A DNA stretch of 64,000 bases, taken from Takakia lepidozioides. Lineage: Eukaryota; Streptophyta; Takakiopsida; Takakiales; Takakiaceae. The position numbers and the translations under genes were made by a program. The notes beneath the pieces were generated by a model. That model made no database searches. It was not told where the DNA came from and saw nothing but the letters and a program-made list of their open reading frames with translations. The DNA lies in the NCBI GenBank assembly GCA_030704615.1, contig CM060731.1, forward strand, positions 74,814,756 through 74,878,755. The letters are read 5' to 3'. Numbering within the stretch: position 1 is the stretch's first letter; each line of letters opens with the position of its first letter. Shown one piece after another: positions 35,925-45,368 of this stretch.

Positions 35925-37325
35925 CTATACATGTTGAGACCTTTGCATGCTCGATGCTCCCACATTTGGCGTACATGTCCACCAGGGTATTGTTCAGGAT
36001 CACATCTGGTACGATTCCAGCTCTGACGATGTCGCCATGCAGGTCTCTTTGCCCTTCCCTTTTCCAGGGCTGCCAGGCTTGCACGCGCACACAAACATGA
36101 TGTGGTCGGGCTTGACCCCTTCCCCCATCATTTGCTCATAGGTCTCCAAAGCATTCATACCACACCCATGCTTGGTAAATCCTGCCAACATTATATTCCA
36201 TGTGATCAAAGATCGTTGAGGCATTCTGTTGAACACGTGGTGAACATCCATGATGCTCCGCACTTAACATACATGTTGACAAGGGTGCCGAGGAGAAAAA
36301 CATTTGGCGTGAATCCACTTTGGATAATGTGAGTGTGCACCTGCTTTCCAGCTTCCAGGCCTTTCACCTTTATGCACTTATGCAAGAGACAAACATACGT
36401 TTCTGAATCTGCTGAAATGCCTCCTTGGTTTAAAGTCTGTAGAGCCTCTTTCAGTCTGCCTGCCTCACAAAGCATCTTCACATGCCCAGAAGTGCCAGAA
36501 GAGGCATTGTGGACTCCCTCTCTTGATCCTCTTCTAGAGGCTGTGGTCATGGTTGAGGTGCCTGATTTTATCAACTGTGCCACTGCAGCTGCTGCCTTTA
36601 GTTGACCATCTACCCATGCAGGTTTTTTGTAGCTATTGATCCACAGGGAATCATAGGTAATCTTGTGCTTGAAATTTGGCCCTCTTGGATGATTATGTAC
36701 ATACGCTCTACCCCTGCTTTGGCATACATGTCCACCAGGGTATTGTTCAGGATCACATCTGGTATGATTCCAGCTCTGACGATTTCGTCGTACACCTCTT
36801 TGCTCTTTTCCAGGGCTGCCAGGCTTGCACATGTATTGCAAACGCACACACACGTGATGCGGTTGGGCTTCACCCTTTCGCACATCATTTGCTCATATGT
36901 CTCCAAAGCCTCCATCCCGCGCCCTTGCTGTGCATATCCTGCGAGCGTCGCACTCCATGACACCACAGCTCATTCCGCCATATTGTCGAACACTCCCTTT
37001 GCATGCTCGATGCTCCCACATTTGGCATACATGTCCACCAGGGTATTGTTCAGGATCACATCTGGTACGATTCCAGCTCTGACGATGTCGCCATGCACCT
37101 GAAATGCCAGAAGAGGCATTGTGGACTCCCTCTCTTGATCCTCTTCCAGAGGCTGTGGTCATGGTTGAGGTGCCTGATTTTATCAATTGTGCCGCTGCAG
37201 CTGTTGCCTTTAGTTGACCATCTACCCATGCAGGTTTCTTGTAGCTATTGATCCATAGGGAATCATAGGTAATCTTGTGCTTGAAATCTGGCCCTCTTGG
37301 ATGCTTCTGTACACACACTCTACCC
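35925..37325 (-). pseudogene. scrambled PPR gene fragments
   Basis: Minus-strand sequence related to the PPR gene at the left edge, rearranged. From 37320 downward: an N-terminal exon piece (PRGPDFKHKITYDSLWIN), a jump into a PPR unit (ILNNTLVDMYAKCGSIEHAK, 37080-37000), another unit (ALETYEQMMCERVKPNRIT), then a second N-terminal piece (36700-36560) followed by the first repeat (LEAGKQVHTHIIQSGF, LVNMYVKCG), then broken units to 35925. The block 37110-37300 duplicates 36500-36690 and 37008-37100 duplicates 35948-36040 almost exactly. Frameshifts and stops occur throughout. It lies between two Helitron blocks. Confidence 0.8.
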
Positions 37326-38445
37326 CTGCTCCTTCAGCTATCCATGCCTCTGCACAAATCATGCATTTATCCTTGCCTTGCTGCTAACAACAGACAATGA
37401 CAGCCTAGATTTGTTCTAGGAAACACCCAACTCAGCTTATCACACTAGTTCCTATGCTCATTGCGTCTGCTACTCTCTGTAATCCAACAGGCATTCACCT
37501 TTCTCCGATGAGAAACATAAGTCCTCGCCATCGAACACGAGGTCAAGTGGATGTCGTACCTAGCGGAGGGTTTATTGGACGAGGAGGAAGTGCAGCCTTC
37601 TAATCCTTTCTTTTAGTGTTCCAGCCAGCAACCCGTGGAACAAGCTGATTGCAGGTAGCGGTTTCGTCTACTGGTTTCTTGAATCAAGTTTACAAAGACG
37701 ATTCGGTTGGTTGCGTATGTCATGTCACTAGTCTTGTTTTGCTATGTATCTGAGGATAAGCTGCAAAATGAACTCAACTGAGCACCTGGGACCTCATCAA
37801 GGGACTTCCACGAATTTACCGAGGTTAAGCGGAGATACAACTTAGTTCATTCTCTATGTGACAGTGACAATGACAACCTAGATTTGTTCTAGGAAACACC
37901 CAACTCAGCGTTCCTATGCTCATTGCGTCTGCTACTCTCTGTAATCCAACAGACATCCACCTTTTTGCCTCGATTGTCCCACCATTGACTGTGGTCAGAA
38001 AGTATTCTTTCCACATCTTCTCCTCGTCTCTCTTACCTGTTTCTGGATACTTTGGCAGTATCATGTCAAAGTCACTCAAACTATCAAAGGTTCACTCAAA
38101 CAGCTAACTTGCAGAATTCAACATGAAAATTTAAGGCCAGTTCTGATAAGAGGGAACCCACACTCCATCCCTGCTCCTTCAGCTATCCATGCCTCTGCAC
38201 AAATCATGCATACATCCTTGCCTTGTTGCTAGCAACATACAATGACAGCCTAGAATTCTTCCAGCAAACACTCCAACCATACTTATCAGACTAGTTTATG
38301 CTGACTTGCATCTGCTTCCAACAGGCATTCACCTTTTTGTCTCCATTGTCCCACAATTGACTGGCTTCGGAGAAATGTTCATTCCAAAGCTTCTCCTCGT
38401 CTCTCTTATTTGTTTTTGGATACTCTCATGCTGCCACATTGGCAC
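37326..38445 (-). repeat. four-copy repeat (copies at 37.33, 37.86, 38.16 kb; fourth at 40.64 kb)
   Basis: Copies at about 37326-37500, 37860-38060 and 38160-38435 share TGCTCCTTCAGCTATCCATG, GACAATGACAGCCTAGATTT or variants, CTGTAATCCAACAGGCATTC and CTTCTCCTCGTCTCTCTTA. On the minus strand the second copy encodes DFDMILPKYPETGKRDEEKM and TVNGGTIEAKRWMSVGLQRV, which looks like protein. I do not recognise it. Possibly a gene fragment amplified together with the neighbouring mobile sequence. Confidence 0.6.
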
Positions 38446-38653
38446 TAACTTGTCAAATTCATTCCAAACCACCACACATCCACTGCAACATATGGCAAAT
38501 GAAATGCTATAACTTGGGCGCAGACACTATATTCAATATGCAAATTTAGGGCCGAGTCTGATAAGAGCGCAAAACAGGTTGAAAGCAGTTGCGCAACACA
38601 AAGGAACGAAATATTCAGCATGATGCAACGGAACACCAAGCTTATTCTTCACT

Positions 38654-39935
38654 TTGAATCCAGCATTCGTACATCATCCTTTGGTGTCCCTGCTAAGTGG
38701 AAACGACATCGATCTTGACATTTTTTTCGACGTCAACCTCCCAGACCACAATGAAAGGCGTGCAATTGCCACTATGAATCCGAGATCCCAAGCTAAATTT
38801 GTACACATCATGGTCAATGCAGTTTTTAAATACCTCATGCGTGTCAGAGATACTGCCAAAACTACCACAACAAATACAGGAGTACTTGGAAACATAAACG
38901 TTTATTACGGTTGTTACGAAACGGCGAAAAATGGTTCACTTCACCTACACACATTGCTATGGCTAGAAAATGCCCCAGATCCAAACGACCTCGTACAAAA
39001 ACTGAAAGACGATAAAGAATTCAAACGCAAAATGTTGGCATATTTGGACAACATCATAGTAGGTGACTTGGTCCAATTCAAATCCGAAATACCAGTCGAC
39101 GACAATATTCCACCCACTATAATTGACCCCAACAACGAAGAAAATAATGTAAACACCGAAATCCATTCTTGTACTATTGGGTCTCCCGATGTTCACTCTA
39201 AAAAATTTCATGCTGACTTTACGCTTGACGTTTCAAAACTGTTGAATGTATGCAATCGCCACATTTGCAACCCCGCGTGCTACAAAACCAACAAAGATGT
39301 TTTTAAAAAGAATTGTAGATACGGATTTTTCGCTGTCTTAGTTGAAGAAACGCATTTCGACGACGAAACCGGACTACTGCATATAAAACGAACCGACAGA
39401 TGGTTGAACAACGCAAATCCATGGATGTTAGTATCAGAAAGATGCAACCACGATTTGAGATTCATCGGTGCTTCAGGGAAAGACGCAAAGGCTCTTATAT
39501 ACTACATCACGGATTACATCACAAAATCTTCCGTCTACACATCACACATGTATTCGCTCTTGCAAATAGTCGTAAAAAAGATCAAAACGACTTATGACGA
39601 TCTATATTCTGAACATTCAGTTGAGAAAAGTCGCAAATTATTGATCCGATGTTTAAACACGATCGGATCGCAACAAGAGATCTCGGCGACAAGGGCAGTC
39701 AGTTACCTTATGAAATATCCAGACCATTTGACAGACCACTAGTTTGCATATCTACCGTGGTATAGTTTATCGGCATGGATTCGCGAACGAGAACAATCTC
39801 AATCAAACGAAGATGGAAGCAACGATCTGAACAGCACACCTGACGATAACAACCCCAAAAACACTTTTGAAACGTTCAAAGTCGAAAGATCCAAGCAGAA
39901 TGACAAGTTGATTATGTATAATTTCCGCTCACGGA
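38654..39935 (+). pseudogene. Helitron protein, Rep (HUH nuclease) block
   Basis: A 362-codon frame (38654-39742) starts at NPAFVHHPLVSLLSG, the usual continuation of Helitron_like_N, and contains the HUH metal site in SLHLHTLLWL (histidines at 38942-38944 and 38948-38950). The two-tyrosine catalytic motif is at about 39490-39522 (KALIYYITDYITKSSVYTSH). A cysteine/histidine cluster, CNRHICNPACYKTNKD, lies between. After one in-frame TAG at 39740-39742 the reading continues as FAYLPWYSLSAWIRERE and KVERSKQNDKLIMYN to about 39935. The catalytic residues of the rolling-circle nuclease are present, but N-terminal and helicase parts are absent from this strand. Confidence 0.85.
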
Positions 39936-40639
39936 ATTTTCCGCTCACGGATTCTACTCACGGTTTAGCAATCCCCAAGTTCTGGCTCTTCCCTCTAGAG
40001 ACAAACTGCTCCTTAGGGCCAAAATAGGTTCATGTTGTTCTACTATAACACTTGCAATGCAAAGTTAACCTCCCCAGTAGTCATGACCTGCAATGCACAT
40101 GGTCTATATCAAACAGTCGAGTGACTATTGAGTGACTATGTTAACGAGGGTGTTTACTCCATGAAAAGCGAGCCTTTCCCTCCTCTGCATAAGCTGCTAC
40201 TTGACAAGTGCAAGATGGTTGAAGGGACTCAGTACACAGACTGCCTTCAACTTCGTGCAGGGAGGACAGGGCCCCTTCATCGCAACAAAGCCATATACTG
40301 CTTGTACAATATTGACTTCAGACCACACGCAACCATAAAATGTCCCTCTTTAGCCCAGTTTTATATTTGAAAATTAAAGTTGAAGTAGATCAAGAATCTA
40401 AGAATCTTGTAGCTCTCCACGACCAAAGACTGGGCTTTGGATCTTGGAATGTCGTTCAGAGTCATCGGTTTTGCTCGAAGAACCGACATCTTGGAAGTCT
40501 GGTGAGCCCCACATCACGCAAGGATACAATGGAACATAGACAGTGTGATAAGAAACAAGGCAGTGCTAACGAAGGTACCTTCTTCAACCCATTTAAGCCT
40601 GGTTTTCCCCGTTATTAGAGTCGTCCCTAACAAATCATG
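39936..40639. other. no gene recognised
   Basis: Begins with a short direct repeat (TTCCGCTCACGGA twice, TACTCACGG once, 39930-39965), close to the point where Helitron homology ends. Frames at 40128-40370 and 40340-40618 (plus) have no known motifs. Confidence 0.35.
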
Positions 40640-40805
40640 AATACTTGCTGCTAGCAGATGACACTGATGGCGTGAAGTTCTTCCAGCAAGCACCCCAACC
40701 CCTATTACTACAGTAGTTCCAATTCTAAATTGCATCTGCTTGTCTTTGTAGTCCAACGGGTTTGTCTCCATTGTCCAGCCATTGACTAGGGTCGGATTGG
40801 AGGTT
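40640..40805 (-). repeat. fourth copy of the 37-38 kb repeat
   Basis: Shares TTCTTCCAGCAAGCACCCCA, GCATCTGCTT, GTAGTCCAACGGG and CATTGTCCAGCCATTGACTA with the copies at 38.16 and 37.86 kb. The minus strand encodes PTLVNGWTMETNPLDYKDKQ, the equivalent of the TVNGGTIEAKRW segment. Confidence 0.55.
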
Positions 40806-41099
40806 AGTTCGGCAATTTTCACACCAAAACCTGAATCTTGTTTCTGGAATCGCTATGCTTGATAATCGCACAGTAAGTAAGCAGCTCTAGGGTCGAAGCC
40901 TTTCGCTAGTCCCGCAAATCAGTCTCTCTCTCTCCCCCCGCGTTCAGTTCTCTCTCTTCTTGTGCTTCACTATTCCCCCTCCCCACGTGTTCACTACTCT
41001 CTCTCTCTCCCCGCGTGTTCACTACTTTCTAGACAGATTCGTTTTTATTATTTAGGCACCTCACCTAGGTGATTTCCAAATATTAGGCATGTATAACAA

Positions 41100-41325
41100 T
41101 CGACCCTTGGATAAAAAAGAAAAAGAAGTATGACGCCTCCCGAAGGAAACGTAACTTATGGAGTCACTTCACCCCGAAGGGCTACTGCCTTCCGCTAGGA
41201 AGGTGGACACCTTCATGACACACCAGACCGTGGTTTGAACCCACAACCATATCCAACGTGGTATGTGCCCATTACCACTAGGCTACATGCTGGTTGTCAA
41301 TAGTCAAAAGTCGACCCTTGGATAA
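41100..41325 (-). mobile_element. tRNA-derived SINE, copy 4, with target site duplication
   Basis: The body is 41129-41297 on the minus strand: ACAACCAGCATGTAGCCTAG (box A), box B GGTTCAAACC, and a T/C-rich 3' tail (CTTCTTTTTCTTTTTT, 41113-41128). TCGACCCTTGGATAA at 41100-41114 and 41311-41325 is a perfect 15-bp target site duplication. The body is close to copy 1. Confidence 0.88.
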
Positions 41326-41703
41326 TAATGAACAGTTATTTTTTACCTCCCTAAAAAAAAATTATTAAAAAAATGTAATGGTTTTGAAAATAAAACTTGC
41401 CTCAACAATTGTTTCTGACCTCCCTCAAAAACTATTATGTAGTTGCATCAATGTAAGCCTTTTGGAAGTTGTGTGGACATGAAATTCTAAATGGTAGGCA
41501 TTTTTTTTCCATTTTTTGAACTTTAAGAAATATAATTTAGGCATTGTTCCACATATTTGGAAATTTTGGTATTTTTCACAATTTTTGATCTACTAGGCAC
41601 TTCTCAAGATAGTTTTCCAAGTTTTAGGCACATTTTCCAAAAATGTTCTAAACCCTCCAAAGCACCCCGACACTGAGGTGGAAAGAAAAAAACAAACGTC
41701 ACG
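41326..41703. other. no gene recognised
   Basis: AT-rich, with repeated TTTTAGGCA and CTCCCTAAAAA/CTCCCTCAAAAA-like words. Could be the 3' flank of the Helitron helicase block. Confidence 0.35.
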
Positions 41704-42271
41704 TCATCTCAGGTCTTCGTATTGTGAATGTTGTTTTGGAAATGGATCAATTCGTCGGTTGTTTATGCAATCTCTCAAGTGGGTTCTCATGGCGGATATT
41801 GCGTATCGGGAATGTGCGGGATCTAATCCGAATGCTATATCCGTGGCATAAGCTATCGCAAATACGCCACAGGATGAACAGTCACTTTGTTGCATGACAT
41901 CGGCATAGAGATAATTGAATTGTGGGACTGGGATTAATTTTCTTAGATGTTGTTCTATTTCCCTCGGTAGCTTCTTATCCGCGGGCATGCTAGAATCAAA
42001 CACCGTACATTGATAATTCGTTCCATTCGAGTTTATCGTGGTTAAAATCCAATGGTTATTGTTGACGAACACGTGCTGCAGACTTCGTTCTGCCCAGTAG
42101 AGTCGAATACGCATGTTGCTGGTAGTTTTGTGTTTCCAATTCCTGATCAAATAGAATTTGCATGTCGGCCGCCAAATGCTGGTCACACAACCATCCGTTA
42201 TCATCCAACAGGATTTGCTCGTCGTGCGTCGTCAATAGAAGATCTTCGTGCCAATATGTTTCTTGGAGCAC
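41704..42271 (-). pseudogene. Ulp1-like (C48) cysteine protease domain at the end of the Helitron protein
   Basis: Two minus-strand frames (42271-42056, then 42204-41704) make one domain with a frameshift near 42100. The first carries LLDDNGWLCDQHLAADMQIL, the usual start of Ulp1-type proteases. The second carries the catalytic histidine in NNNHWILTTIN, the aspartate in TVFDSSM, and the glutamine and cysteine in QQSDCSSCGVFAIAYATDIA. All triad residues are present. It follows the PIF1 helicase on the same strand after one stop and 9 nt, in the same frame for its first part, so helicase and protease were probably one polyprotein. Ulp1-type domains occur in several eukaryotic transposons; the substrate is unknown. 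Confidence 0.78.
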
Positions 42272-42280
42272 ATCTACATT

Positions 42281-44568
42281 TTATGTGTCGGATTGTTCAT
42301 CTTCGAAATCGATTTCTATGATTTTGACCGGTGTGAGAGATAATTCTGAGCAAGTTCGGTTTTCATTTGGTTCCATTGGTGTGAGATGTTCGGCTTCAAA
42401 ATCGGTTACCACTTGCATTTTTTCAGACGCATGTCTCGGTTGGATTGGATGTGGATGTGGCGTTTTGATGGCAGTGTTGGTATTCACCGTGCTGATGTGT
42501 TCTGTGGTCTTGTGTGATTTTTGTTCTTGGACATTACAACCGGTTTGTGGAGTCATGAACTGCAGTGAGCCTGTCTTGAATTTGGTTGTCTGGATGTCTT
42601 TGAACTTAATGTCCCGAAGTACTAGTCCTTGTAGCGAACGCAAACGAGACAGTGTGACGTAAATGTTGTCCATATTCAAGGGGTGTCCATCTGGCGATTT
42701 TTGTAAGTCGATGATTATTCTGTCGAAAGTTTTGCCTTGGCCTTTGTAGTCGATTATGCAATAGGCGGGTATCAGAGGCAATTCGTGTCCGCTGATTTTG
42801 AATTTCTTTGGTTTTTTCAATTCATCCTCCGTGTGGTGATAATCGAACGTTCTTGAAATGGGTGTAATCGGCACTACGTTTTTTTAAAGATTTTCTAAAT
42901 TTATGTCGCTCAATGTTTGATGTTGACTGATGAATTCGCTGAAGTCGATTAATACGTGATTTGGTGGGTGCATCAAGTTATCTTCACGTACGATCTAATT
43001 GTCTTCTGTTGTCGAGATCCCCACTATTTCTCCGACTGCACCATTTACAAGCCCCAATCTAGGATACAAATTGTCGGTGAACATAACTGTCATTCCTTTG
43101 TACAATCTCAAAAATGGAAGAAGGTTGTGGCTTCTATTCCTAGGTACGGTTTGTCGGATTGCGAATTAGAACTCGTCGCGGAGTGTGTGCTTCTTGTAGG
43201 TGTCTGTGGCTACTATGGTGTAGGATGCGTGACTAGATTTACGTGTGTTATATTCTATCATTTGGTGATTGATGGCGTTCTTTAACTGGTTACGAGGTAC
43301 GAGGTACGTTGCTTTATCCCAGGTTTCGTTGAACATGTTGACTTTCAGGTTCGACATGAATCTTGTCTGTAATAATTCAAAATCCGTTTGGGTGAAGTTA
43401 TCTTCGCATATATTCTGTAGCAATTTCGCATATTGTACATCGTGGGCTTGCCTCATTTACTAGGTCAATATGATTGTGTTAGGGAGTATGTAATTTTCCA
43501 TAGGCTTTTGCCTATAATTTTTTTCTGTGTGTATTTTGTGAATGTGAATATGAGATGTATGTTGGTGGAATAGAGAGGCGCATCGGTAACTGGTGGAAAC
43601 TGCATGAAATCGCCCATGAACATTATGTTGAGTCTTTCGAAGGGTAACATGTTTGATTTGAATTTTTGTAATTTCAAATGAATATCGGCAATCATGTTGC
43701 ATCCGACCATATATACTTTGTCTATAATCAAATAGTCAGTTCTAGACCATTCGTTTATAAAAAAAATTGTGTCGGATTCATTGACACTCCGGTTGATTTT
43801 GAGTCCCAATAGAGCGTGGATGGTTGATCCACCTATGAGGGTTGCGGCATTGGCTGTGTAAGCACCAATTTTCAGGATTTTTGGTTTCTTGGTTTATATA
43901 AAGTACGTTTGGATTGCTTTAATTATTTCGGTCTTTCCCATTCCGGCAACACCTCCCACATACATTAACGTTTGTTTCCTTACATCGAAATGGTGATTTT
44001 GTGGATCTATGAAACGTTTAAATGCTGATTCCTGCAAAGTGTTGAGCTTGTATTTTTTCATGACAGAAAATTTAGTTATTTGATGTTGATCTCCATTGTG
44101 CACGATATTGGGAACTACATCGTAATTGTCATCATCTTGAATGTCCATTGGTTTGTTTTTTGGAATTTCTCTCAATTCTGGAATTTTGTGGTGAAGGTTA
44201 TCGTTTTTGAATGACTGAGTTGCATTTGCGAACTCGTACAGTTCATTGTCAATGCCAATGGGCGGATTTTTGGATTTGCGTAATGTTTTCAACCATTTCT
44301 TGGTTTGGGTTCTATTTGATTTTTTGGATGCAGTTTGGATTATTCCTATTTTTGGTGCGGTATGGGGTTGTGGTGATATTTTCCCGTTGGTATCCGTAAT
44401 GAGCTTGTTGGTAACTTCGGCCACATATTTGTTTTCGCTTGTATTGTACATAAGATATTCGATTTGTAGCTTCTGGCCTTTTGTGACTATGTCTTCTGTA
44501 TGTTGTGACGCCGAATTGTCGTCTATATATATTTCGTCGTTATCGTCTTCGTGCATTTCGTCTGGCAT
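42281..44568 (-). pseudogene. Helitron protein, PIF1-family helicase block
   Basis: Minus-strand frames 44568-43894, 43809-43465, 43456-43166 and 42874-42281 make one helicase. The first ends in Walker A (GGVAGMGKTEII, near 43930-43960). The second has the Walker B region (DYLIIDKVYMVG, where families usually have DEVSM) and FMGDFMQFPPVTDAP. The third has TRFMSNLKVNMFNETW. The last has the C-terminal helicase motifs (LPLIPAYCIIDYKGQGKTFD and YVTLSRLRSLQGL). Frameshifts between these frames and the odd Walker B (K in place of E) indicate decay. A complete Helitron needs this joined to the Rep block; here Rep is on the opposite strand. Confidence 0.87.
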
Positions 44569-44597
44569 CTCATTGTATAACGGTCGATGTTGATGTC

Positions 44598-45191
44598 TTA
44601 TGCATTCTCGTCATTGTCTGGATTTTCGTTCTTCAGTAACAGTCTGTCGGAGTCTCGTGATTCTTTGCATTCATGCAACATGTCGATATTTGCGATGATT
44701 TTTCTATTGAATTCCGAACATATTGGATATAGTTCGTCGAGAGAGTCTTCCCAACTTTGTTGTGATTTTGGCTTTAAGTCGTGGATAGATCTCCATGGCA
44801 TGAATAGAATACAAACTGCACGAGTGTACATTGCTGCATCATTTTTTTTCGAATGTATTTTGTAGCCTTATATTACCGGCATTTTGGTTACTTGAGATTC
44901 ATATACACTATGGGTGTCACTTTGCGGATGTTCATGCATGAATTTGTAGTAGTATGGGCTTTTCACCTTGCACGATTTACAGTAGAACTCGTAAGGTGAC
45001 ATTTCCCCGAACTTGTGTGGCATGCTTTGGTAATCAAAGAGATAAGAGTCTTTTAAGATCAATGTAGCCAATGACTTCATTTTGCAATCCATGATGCAGG
45101 GAAGTCGGTAAGTTGCCGTTCTAACCACTCTTTGGTTTATATTGGTGGTTGAGAAAATAAATATATAGTTGTTTGAAGTGACGTGACATGT
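44598..45191 (-). pseudogene. Helitron protein, linker between Rep and helicase
   Basis: From 45191 downward the frame reads TSNNYIFIFSTTNINQRVV, then FDYQSMPHKFGEMSPYEFYC with a CKSCKV cysteine pair, then stops at 44868. A second frame (44831-44598) has MYTRAVCILFMPWRSIHDLK and QQSWEDSLDELYP, equivalent to the region before the helicase in Helitron proteins. The first frame is continuous with the dynein exon next to it. Confidence 0.7.
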
Positions 45192-45368
45192 GCCCTGTGG
45201 GTCAATCATGAGAGGCCAGCGGGTGCTGCGAGTTACTAGAACCCCATTTTCTATGGAAAATGCATCAGCAGGAAGGCCTTGTAGGTTCCATTCTCTCACA
45301 TCTCCAGCATCGGATAAGAATGACACAAATGTGAAATTTGGTGAAGATGCAATTTCTAGTTTTTGGAC
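45192..45368 (-). pseudogene. dynein heavy chain exon fragment fused to Helitron coding sequence
   Basis: A TTGTAG acceptor at 45369-45370 is followed by 59 codons reading SSPNFTFVSFLSDAGDVREW, then NLQGLPADAFSIENGVLVTR, then RWPLMIDPQG. This is the strongly conserved AAA5/AAA6-region sequence of dynein heavy chains (LPxDAFSxENGxxVTR and RWPLMIDPQGQ). Homology stops exactly after PQG, without a normal donor, and the same frame runs on into the Helitron linker. No other dynein exons were found up to 48 kb, so this looks like a captured or truncated exon. Dynein heavy chains drive flagellar beating and are kept in plants with motile sperm. Confidence 0.85.

Noticed and set aside
35789-37102. 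Plus-strand frames of up to 166 codons with repeated LAYMSTRVLFR wording
   Set aside because: They are antisense shadows of PPR repeats (ILNNTLVDMYAKCG read backwards); the same applies to plus-strand frames at 554-2297.
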